Assembly (NCBI GenBank): GCA_033675265.1
Contig: JAUJYZ010000218.1
Location: 62,001 to 126,000, forward strand
Direction of reading: 5' to 3'
Length of the DNA stretch: 64,000 nt
Source of the DNA: Actinostola sp. cb2023
Lineage: Eukaryota > Cnidaria > Anthozoa > Actiniaria > Actinostolidae
Below the pieces are notes generated by a model, which was given only the letters and a program-made list of their open reading frames with translations, did no database searches and had not been told where the DNA came from. The translations under genes were made by a program, and so were the position numbers. Position 1 is the first letter of the stretch, and each line of letters begins with the position of its first letter. This document shows, piece by piece, positions 56,248 to 64,000 of the stretch.

Positions 56248-59204
56248 CTACAGCCGTGTATGTCGACACACTGTTCTTTCATTGACTTTCTCCTGTCGGA
56301 CATTCTCGCTGGGCATCAATGATCGCAGGTGCGCAATTTCACAGCGAGCCTCGTACAGTTCTACTGTCTGATGGAGGTTTAGTTCTTCAGCTTCTTTGTT
56401 TTCACGTTCAACCAGCTTGAAATAAATAATGTTAAAAGAGTAAAAAGAGAGTGATATAAAACTCTAAATGAACTAAATACACGGGTTGAACCCTGTTGGA
56501 AAACAGATGATGACGCCATATGCTACAAGTACCAGAATGCTTTGACCATTTTCTTTTGTTATGTAGAAATGTCCAAAACCTTCGAAATTCTTTGGAAATG
56601 TCCAAAACTTTCGAAATTCTTTGGAAATGTCCAAAACCTTCGAAATTCTTTGGAAATGTCCAAAACCTACGAAATTCGTTGGAATGTCCAAAACCTTCGA
56701 AATTCGTTGGAAATGTCCAAAACCTTCGAAATTCGTTGGAATGTCCAAAACCTTCGAAATTCTTTGGAAATGTCCAAAACCTTCGAAATTCGTTGGAAAT
56801 GTCCAAAACCTTCGAAATTCTTTGGAAATGTCCAAAACCTTCGAAATTATATATATCCAATGAATTTCCAAAGGTTAAAGAGCGCGCGTTTTTTTTTTCA
56901 TACTCACAACAAGCTGTCGTTCCAAGTCCGTTTTCTCACTTTTAAGACGAACATTTTCATTTGTTAAAGATTCAACTTGTTTTCTAATGTTCTCTGTTGA
57001 TAAAAGAAGAAAAGATAGATGACGGCCATGATGGGTGACGTCACATAATGGTTGACACGACCCCACAAGCTTTAGCTTTAAATACTTATCGTGTTTAAAT
57101 AAGTCATCATTATTATTATATTATTAAGTCATGCAATATGGCTTCAAATTCAAATTAATAGGAAAGAAAGAAAGAGAGAAAGAAATACAGTAAGAAAATC
57201 TGAGAACTTTGTCAGCCATGTTGGATGACGTCATCAACAGAACGATTTTGACGTCATCCAATATGGCCGTCCTCTTTTGAAGGTCAAGTTGGGATATGAT
57301 TTGTACTTCTAGTGAGCATATTAAGCAGCGAGAAAGCACGCAAGCAAGTAAACTAAGAAACCAGCAATGGAGCTGGGAACGTTGGAACACCCCGACACAG
57401 TATATGCATACTGTAATAATAGAACCGAATGCTTTTTAGGCCGGTTTCAAATAGTGTCGTGGTATTCTAAAGTCACTCTGAAGTAACTGAGCAAACGAGG
57501 AGTGCATGGAAGCTCTAATTGGAATAATAATATTCATGAAAATAATTATCGATTCTGATTGGCTAAGAGCAGTGCAGTTAAAAGTGCAAATTACTTTTTT
57601 TTCATGAATATTTATGAATATTTCTCGTTCAATTTGGAATAATTTGCACTCGTGTGTTTTTCAAAGAGCTCAATATGCACTCGCCCTGCAATATTGATAC
57701 TCTTTGCAAATTATGACACTTGTGCAAATTATTTCCAAATTGAACTCGAAACCGTATGATTACCTCTACTTATAGTTTTAGTGGATCTCCCTGAAAAGGG
57801 CTTTTCAGAAACAACGTACAACGTACATCATCTTGTTATACAGTCATTCTCAAAAAGGTTGTCCAGGTGAAGACTACAATATTACAATAAAGTCACGTGA
57901 TTCATTATGTATTCAATTCCCTCGCGTGAACTTTCACTGATTTGAGATGCAAAAGTACACGGCATTGAGAGAAATGAATGTACTGCCGCTGGTATCAACT
58001 TGCAGTTCCGCGCGCAGAAATTGAAAACATAATGAATCACGTGACTTTATTGTAGTATTGTAGTCTTTTTATCTGGACAACCTTTTTGAGAATGACTGTA
58101 TATGTGCATACCTAGTTCTTCCTCTCTGTCATTTAACGATCGACTGCTGCCATGCTGTGAGGCGGTGAAAACAGACGAAGTTTGTTCTATAACCTGTAGA
58201 GATCATTATCTTAGCTCAAAGAAAACAAAAAAGAAAACAAAAAAAGAAACAAAAAATATATTCACCTGTTGATAACCCTCGGACTCAGGATCCGTAGGAT
58301 CGAACATCAGTAGTCCAGGAGGGACCGAGCGGGGCCTGGGTGGATCAGAATATTTTACACCCAAAAGAGGCGACACCACTGCAGTCTTCTTCTGTCTTAA
58401 AACTGTCAGCGGACTTGAGGAAGGCGAGACACGACGATTACACAACGGGTCTGAGATTTTTCTTAAGCGCTTCGGTGAAACGGAAGGTGATCGATTAGGA
58501 ATAGGTGATTTATCTAGGAGGTCTTCTTGGGATCTACGATAACTAAGGAGTAAAGCCGTATTATACTCGGGAGTGTTCGGATTTGATTCGGGAGACAAAT
58601 GCTGTTGTTGATGAATCTGTTGAGTGACTTGTTGTAATTGTTGAGGCAAGTACATAAGTTCCTTTTCATATTCTCCGGTGTAATCCAAATTCATTCTTTC
58701 GTCATTGTCTCGGAAACCTTCGGCATGACGAGGTTGAGGCCGAATAAGTTCAACTGGTTCGGAAGTACGTCGTAAAGAAGTCGGAGACGTCTCGTAATTT
58801 ATTAACTTGACCGGACTTTGTTTTCTGATTAACCCAGGTCCATTCTCGGGACTATTTGTATATCCACCGATATACCTTACTCCAGGCTTCGGCGAACTTT
58901 CGTATTGAGTTCGGTGTACGATATTGGCTCCCGGAGAATCGTCGTTATACGATTTCGGGTCTAAATGAGGAGTTGGTGAAACACGGTGAAAACCTTGGTT
59001 TTGACGAACGTTTTGAGAAGCCAGCGGCTTTGCAACTAAATATTCATTTTTAGTTTTTGAAATGTCTGTGTTCTCTTGTTTCGAGTTTTGAGGGTCCAAG
59101 AAGGCCCTAGTTGTCCTAGTTGTCCTAGGACTGCTTGTTAGAAAGAACGTAGAAGACGAACCATTGCCTTGTGGGTAGATTCGATCGGTTTCAAGTGAAT
59201 CCAT
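56248..59204 (-). CDS. Ser/Pro/Gln-rich protein with C-terminal coiled coil, unknown function
   Basis: I do not recognise this family. Four minus-strand exons, 58266-59204, 58112-58193, 56908-56993 and 56248-56415, join in phases 0,1,0 to give 424 residues from the ATG at 59204. Residues 1-313 are low-complexity Ser/Pro-rich with many SP and RRxS sites (KSPIPNRSPSVSPKRLRKIS) and a Gln-rich patch near 190-205 (QQLQQVTQQIHQQQ). The last 110 residues are heptad-like coiled coil: ENIRKQVESLTNENVRLKSE, then LVERENKEAEELNLHQTVEL. This suggests a phosphorylated scaffold or cytoskeletal adaptor, which is inference only. The reading frame stays open upstream of the ATG (SFGSIRNSTRSKSMDSLE, to about 59275) and that stretch looks protein-like, so the true start may be in an earlier exon. 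The intron 56416-56907 carries a 29-bp tandem array. Conserved-looking splice phases argue for a real gene. Confidence 0.72.
56560..56850 (+). repeat. 29-bp minisatellite (GGAAATGTCCAAAACCTTCGAAATTCTTT)
   Basis: About ten units, alternating TTCTTT and TTCGTT endings and a 28-bp variant lacking one A. It lies in the last intron of the coiled-coil gene. Confidence 0.93.
57841..58098. mobile_element. Tc1/mariner-like MITE, TA target
   Basis: CAGTCATTCTCAAAAAGGTT and complement, TA on both sides, arms about 65 bp (AATAAAGTCACGTGATTCAT). Its end touches the donor region of exon 58112-58193 of the coiled-coil gene. Confidence 0.88.
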
Positions 59205-59310
59205 ACTTTTACTGCGGGTGCTGTTCCTAATAGAACCAAAGGAATAATCAAGAGGATATTGATGATGATATACATAGACTTTTTGTCAAAGCACTGAGAC
59301 ACATGATCTG

Positions 59311-59921
59311 ATGCGTGGTAAATGTTGGAAGACTGGGTTCGAGGGTTTTGATTGGCTAAATTAGTTACAAGTTTTTCGAGGTGTTTGTCCTCGATGAAAG
59401 ACTAGTGGAAATATCACTTGAATGGATTCAACATTCTTTCTCCAACACATTGGATAGGCTATACAGTTTTTCGAGGTGTTTGTCCTCGATGAAAGACTAG
59501 TGGAAATATCACTTGAATGGATTCAACGTTCTTTCTCCAGCACATTGGATAGGCTATACAGTTTTTCGAGGTGTTTGCCCTCAATGAAAGACTAGTGGAA
59601 ATATCACTTGAATGGATTCAACATTCTTTCTCCAACACATTGGATAGGCTATACAGTTTTTCGAGGTGTTTGTCCTCGATGAAAGACTAGTGGAAATATC
59701 ACTTGAATGGATTCAACGTTCTTTCTCCAGCACATTGGATAGGCTATACAGTTTTTTCGAGGTGTTTGCCCTCAATGAAAGACTAGTGGAAATATCACTT
59801 GAATGGATTCAACGTTCTTTCTCCAACACATTGGATAGGCTACACAGTTTTTAAATTGGAGATAATATTGTCAAAATTTAAGAACTGTTATCTCACTCGT
59901 ACCCAGTCTTCCACAGACCGG
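59311..59921. mobile_element. Foldback with 95-bp tandem core, copy 2
   Basis: Same ends and unit as 54184-54722, but five units (starts 59371, 59466, 59561, 59656, 59751). Alternation of CAACATTC and CAACGTTC units suggests duplication of a two-unit block. Confidence 0.88.
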
Positions 59922-59951
59922 CATGATACAAGCCGTGATGCTCTCTGTTGA

Positions 59952-60060
59952 CTAGCCTGCTGAACAGGCGTTCCTTAGCGGGGATAGGGAAAGCTGAGGG
60001 CCGGGGAGGAGTGGGGCCGGAGAAGAGGGGAGAGGGGCGAACGCCTGTTCAGCAGACTAT
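59952..60060. mobile_element. MITE with CTGCTGAACAGGCGTTC ends
   Basis: TAGCCTGCTGAACAGGCGTT and complement GAACGCCTGTTCAGCAGACT enclose a purine-rich GC core, 109 bp. Confidence 0.78.
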
Positions 60061-60067
60061 CTGTTAA

Positions 60068-60423
60068 AGTGCAACTAACCCCTTTGAGATTGTTTAAAAA
60101 ATCTATTCAATATAAGCTGAATAGTTGGTGGGTTCAGTATTTTGTGATTTGAACCTTGCGTTTATGAGTTATAGAGGTTTGAAATCTCAATATGCAAATT
60201 TGATGACGTCTACTAAGGAATTTGCCATAACTTATTTAGACTTTTTCAAGAAGAACTTATTTTTTTAAATGGGCAAAAAAGTTACAAAATCATTTATAAA
60301 TACTGTGAAAATATTCTGTAAGTTTTCAAATGTCAATAATCAGCACAAGGGCGTTTTTGTATAATAAATGATTCCTTAGTAGACGTCATCAAATTTGCAT
60401 ATTGAGATTTCAAACCTCTATAA
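60068..60423. mobile_element. TTAA-target MITE, copy 2, cut off by a CACAGG-family element
   Basis: TTAA at 60064-60067 then AGTGCAACTAACCCC; arms match 14703-15159. The right terminus is lost where CACAGGCAGCCCAACC begins at 60424. Confidence 0.82.
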
Positions 60424-60572
60424 CACAGGCAGCCCAACCATTGCTTTTGAGGCTACTAAATAATTCAAAAAAAAAATTTTTTTGATGGGCTTCCTGTGGT
60501 AGAGCGCGCGCACATTTATATATTGGGTTCCCTGTGCTGAGTAATGTCCTATGTTGGGCTTCCTGTGTGCCT
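60424..60572. mobile_element. CACAGG-family element(s), composite
   Basis: Left end CACAGGCAGCCCAACCATTG; candidate right ends TTGGGTTCCCTGTG (60525) and TTGGGCTTCCTGTG (60555). Interior GATGGGCTTCCTGTGGTAGA matches the 40-bp unit of 47010-47285. Confidence 0.65.
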
Positions 60573-62604
60573 CCTGCGGGATGCGCCCGCAGCAGATGTG
60601 TCTATTTAAACAAGGTATGAAACTCCAGTCACGTGATGGCCTGATGTGCGGCGCAAGAGCAGGTGGGAAATTCGGAAACGCTGACCGATAAATCGCGGGC
60701 GTAAGCAAAAAACGGCGCGAATTTGTTTACATTCGACAGCATTCGAAAGTGAGGATGACGATGTTCAAAATGTATGCTTAGAAATACATTGACATCGAAT
60801 TATTTTGATCTTTTTCGATTCCAAGACATTTGGTTTGTTTCAGCAAACATGAAGTGGACTTTTCATTGCGATAAGTTCTGTTTTCGTCATTGAATTTTCT
60901 CATCGACTCCAGCTGAGAACACATGGTCGTGGCTTGGGTTACGTGCAAGGTACATCGTGTACGTCTCAAAAATCAAAAATCAGAATCATCAAGGAAGATT
61001 ACATCAATTACTTGTTGATCCAATGCCTCTAAACTTCAAGGCTTTTCTGATTTCCGAACGATTTCGACTTCCAAGTGCCTTTTATGTCGTTTTTACCCAT
61101 GATGAAGGGATTCTACTAACCTCCTTTCAAGGAGCTGAATATTTTGTCACTTGAAGGGAAGAAAAAGGTGAGTAACCGTATTGCATTTGTAAGTGATGTT
61201 ATGATGTTTTCAATTAATGCACTGTACCTAGGATTTTTAATGAATTTGTGGAGAGAACGCCAAGTAGAATTGTAAGTCTCTATTTTCTAGTCTGAATCAC
61301 AAAAAAATGTTTGATTGGGTGTAGTTCAAAATGTAGCCGAACTCTCCAAAATATTTCTGTCATTTAAGTTTTGCTAATATACTGGCCTATACATTGAAAA
61401 CAATCAATCGACTGTAAAAATTGGACTTCATGTGAATATTTTTTGTTCAATGACACGCACACGTACGATTCCTTGAAATGAGTGTTTGGGAGTTATGGTG
61501 GATTTACATAAAGTAGCAGCGGCGATATGTTTAGATTTTGCATGAACATTATTCTTCGAGGTTCTGCCTTTTACTGTTGCATGAACAAATGTACTTAAAG
61601 TTTATTTCTGCGGTTTGTTTTCTCTTGGAAGATTTTGTAGCTGTAATTTCAGATTTAAATAAGTGTAGTAAGTGTTTATAGCGAAGCTTTTACATCAAAG
61701 TTTGCCGAACTCTCCAGAGCAAAATGTACATTAATAGAATTCTAATGCATCATATAATCCAAACCACAATTTTTTAGATGAATAAAAATTGGACAAGATA
61801 ATTTTTTAGCTGTCGCAGAACGTGCGTCGAAGGAGAAAATACAGCGTTAAAAATTGTCGAACACTAGTATATGAAATGTACAAGACGTTCTAAAAGCCAA
61901 CTGACCAAGCCTTCGGGCTGTATGAAAACAGGTCTCAGCGCTTTCTCATGTTTGACTGTCAAATCTTTAAAATTTAATACAATTAATAATGCCATTTTTT
62001 TCTTTTCTTTGTTTCATTTAATCTTACAATGTATTTCATTGTGAGTTTTTAACTAATAGTAATATTCGATCACCTTTCTGACATCATAAACTTCAATGGC
62101 CGACATTTTTAGTCATCCCATGCTCAACGATAAATAAAGTGCCCATTTACTGAATACAAATAGAGTGATGGCACTTGAAAACAGATATAGCCATGTAGAT
62201 ATTAATAAACTGTAATTGCATTGTTTGTTTTTTTGTTTTGATTTGACTATTAGATTTTGTTTCACGAGTTAAGTGCGATCACTCTAGCTACTATTCAATT
62301 GTATTTGTAATGTACAGATAGATACATACTTCACTATCACAAATGTACAAACCGTGACAGATCTTTTTATTGATGTACAAACCATATTATTACTCTTACA
62401 TATATGACGAGTTCATAAACTGAACAAAGTTTGAAGAATGTTTTTTAAAATGAATTACTGAAAGTAAAAATTTTCATTTTTCTCTTGGCAAACTGATACT
62501 CCTTTTTTCAAATTAACTGAATTAAACAAGGATTTTGCTAAGGATTTGAATCACATCTAGTCAGAGCTTATAATTTGTGTATTTCACACCTTAAGCTAAA
62601 AACT
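60573..62604. other. Two kilobases with no recognisable gene or element
   Basis: AT-rich, without long frames, clear splice-linked exons or obvious inverted repeats. Could be 3' sequence of the protease-like gene or intergenic DNA. Confidence 0.5.
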
Positions 62605-63678
62605 CTATTTCATTTCCAATGTTGCTAAATTACAACCAGCCAAAGTTGCAGTCCACTCCCTTGTCACCATCAATTCAAGATAGGCCACAAAATCATGTAC
62701 ACTGGTTGAAGTGGCAATCAACCCTCCATACAGTCCATGTTTGTGGCTGTCAAGAACAGCCATTTTTTCTCCCTCCATAAAAATCGACATTGATTTGTCT
62801 GGAGAGACAATTAGAACTCCAGCTTTCTTCTGGCATGTGTCTGAGAGCTGTTGCAACTTATCAATGACATCATTTGTACCAAAAAGGCCAAGATCTTGGG
62901 CGATTTTGACATTAGTGGGAAAGCAATTAAGAACATCAATCACTTCTAGGTTAGGTGTAGCACAGGGAATGTTTAGAGTAGTATACATGTTATTTCCAGT
63001 TTTCATGTTCTGTCCAAAAGTACCAATTGTATTGACTAGTTGCTGTAGAGTTGTTGGGATTTTGAGAGTACCAGAGAGAAAGTTGGATGAGCAGAGAACA
63101 GAAATTATAGTGCATGCATTACTACCTATTGGTCTTCCAAATATTTCAGATTGGCAAACGTGTGGGGGTAGTAACCATTCAGTAACTCTTGGGAAATCAT
63201 TTCTTGTTACAGTAAATGTAGGTGTTCTGGCTGGGTTAGGAGTAGTCATTGATGGTTGTGTAATGGGTTGTGCAGTAGACGGTTGTGTTATGTTTTGAGT
63301 ACCAGTTGATTGTTGTTGAAGCTGCCCTTGTTGTGCTCTATTGTGGCTTTGATGTGGATGAAGGTTTTCCTGGCAGTGTGAAAGTTGCGGACCTGAAGGT
63401 AATGAGGATGTATTTCTGACATGACATTTATTTGGTAGATTAGGTGGAAGTAATGGTGGTAAAGATGAAATGTGTGAATTAAGATCAGCAACAGTATTCT
63501 GTATTTCTTGTGGATTCATGAGATTTGGAATGTTGGAGGTGCTGTTGTCAGTGTCTTCTGATTCACTTTCTTCATCTGGTTCATGAGGTGTCACATTCAC
63601 TCTATGCATAGGATGGAATATTGCATGCTTTGCAGTTGCACCAAGTTGTTGCACTTTTTGTTTCAGGTTTTCTTTCAT
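62605..63678 (-). CDS. Putative papain-like cysteine protease ORF with disordered N-terminal linker
   Basis: A single uninterrupted frame of 357 codons whose ATG overlaps the stop of the upstream zinc-finger ORF (ATGA). Residues 1-30 are basic coiled-coil-like, about 31-150 are Ser/Pro/Gln/Thr-rich linker, and about 160-355 form a compact domain. The domain starts with a putative nucleophile motif, GRPIGSNACTIISVLCSS, and later has VLDSHKHGLYGGLIATS. An N-A-C-T motif plus a downstream D-S-H motif is the arrangement of several papain-fold deubiquitinase-like proteases. The catalytic assignment is inference from these two motifs. Combination with a RING-like finger suggests a ubiquitin-related gene or the accessory ORF of a mobile element. 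No intron is apparent in the protease part, which fits a recent retro- or transposon-type origin. Confidence 0.55.
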   Translation of the reverse strand: MKENLKQKVQQLGATAKHAIFHPMHRVNVTPHEPDEESESEDTDNSTSNIPNLMNPQEIQNTVADLNSHISSLPPLLPPNLPNKCHVRNTSSLPSGPQLSHCQENLHPHQSHNRAQQGQLQQQSTGTQNITQPSTAQPITQPSMTTPNPARTPTFTVTRNDFPRVTEWLLPPHVCQSEIFGRPIGSNACTIISVLCSSNFLSGTLKIPTTLQQLVNTIGTFGQNMKTGNNMYTTLNIPCATPNLEVIDVLNCFPTNVKIAQDLGLFGTNDVIDKLQQLSDTCQKKAGVLIVSPDKSMSIFMEGEKMAVLDSHKHGLYGGLIATSTSVHDFVAYLELMVTREWTATLAGCNLATLEMK

Positions 63679-64000
63679 ACTGGACAGTAAGTGGCCTCAT
63701 TTAGGCATATTTTGTGAAAAGAATGCCAGCAGCCTTCAAACAGAGTCCATTGTTCTTTTTGACTTTCTATTTGGCACCCCTCAAAGTCACATCTACAATT
63801 GCAGTCAGGTTTATTGCTACCATGGTAACCCAGAGGAAGTACAGTCAATGGAATGGGATCATGGCCAAATACATCAGGTAAGATTACATGCTTTGGTTCC
63901 TTATTTCTTTGTGGTGTTATAAACTTTGAGGCATTAGGATTCTTGTGAATGTTTTTCAGTAGAGTTGTCAGGAACTTTGCACATTTTAGCTTTAGAAACT
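63675..64000 (-). CDS. RING-like zinc-finger ORF, partial at window edge
   Basis: This minus-strand frame is open from the window edge to a TGA at 63677-63675. It encodes 108 residues ending in a Cys/His cluster: CNCRCDFEGC, then FEGCWHSFHKICLNEATYCP, ending CPV and stop. The order of Cys and His resembles a RING or RING-like E3-type finger that has lost only its last Cys. One inserted base after the V codon would read CPVCKENLKQKVQQL and fuse directly to the next ORF, so the two were probably one protein. The N-terminal part lies outside the window. A domesticated gene or a large DNA transposon ORF are both possible. Confidence 0.55.
   Translation of the reverse strand, partial: FLKLKCAKFLTTLLKNIHKNPNASKFITPQRNKEPKHVILPDVFGHDPIPLTVLPLGYHGSNKPDCNCRCDFEGCQIESQKEQWTLFEGCWHSFHKICLNEATYCPV

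Noticed and set aside
60957..61154. 65-residue plus-strand frame in the 60.6-62.6 kb gap
   Set aside because: No splice-linked neighbours, no recognisable motif; indistinguishable from a chance frame.

Overview
This window looks like an animal (metazoan) nuclear chromosome segment. Genes are split into many short exons with GT..AG introns and carry proteins of animal families: a secretory Xaa-Pro aminopeptidase, a CASD1-type sialate O-acetyltransferase, a dsRNA-binding-domain protein and an UNC93 transporter-like protein. The heavy load of short DNA transposons, a THAP zinc finger of the form CVAGGP..CTN, and a Crypton-like ORF fragment remind me of cnidarian (coral, anemone or Hydra-type) genomes. 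That placement is inference from style, not proof.

Layout. (1) 1273-16252, plus strand: a complete-looking 26-exon XPNPEP2-like gene. I joined every exon by splice phase into 670 codons with all five metal ligands. Its introns hold an 8-bp and a 13-bp minisatellite, several MITEs, and four decoy copies of one exon's 5' end. (2) 18263-21131, minus strand: the membrane-domain exons of a CASD1-like gene. The last 15 or so codons lie inside one unit of a 13-copy, 50-bp minisatellite. (3) 21132-28119: no gene recognised; MITEs, foldback palindromes and one Crypton-like ORF fragment. (4) 28120-30282, minus strand: a two-exon gene for a 229-residue protein with two dsRBDs. (5) 30283-45881: a gene desert made of nested inverted-repeat elements. 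It includes a 6.8-kb long-TIR foldback element at 36060-42872 with 10-bp target duplications (Mutator-like in style). That element contains a 3.3-kb TTAA-target element with a THAP ORF, and its right arm was later hit by a MITE with a GATC duplication. (6) 45882-53647, plus strand: a six-exon UNC93A-like gene with a one-base frameshift in a T run of the first coding exon seen. Its introns hold several arrays, among them a 1.8-kb satellite-like one. (7) 56248-59204 or slightly beyond, minus strand: a four-exon gene of unknown function, Ser/Pro-rich with a C-terminal coiled coil. (8) 62605-64000, minus strand: a RING-like zinc-finger ORF running off the window edge, followed by a putative papain-like cysteine-protease ORF. 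The two are separated by an apparent one-base deletion inside a CPVC motif and probably belong to one mobile-element-like gene.

The genes do not form an obvious pathway. The dominant theme is repeat biology: at least nine copies of one MITE family (GAGTCGTTTTCG ends), a second family (CACAGGNAGCCCAA ends) with 7-8-bp target duplications, TTAA, TA and TAA-target families, and repeated capture and expansion of tandem arrays inside palindromic elements and next to splice acceptors. I ran no computation. Boundaries are read by eye and may be off by a few bases.
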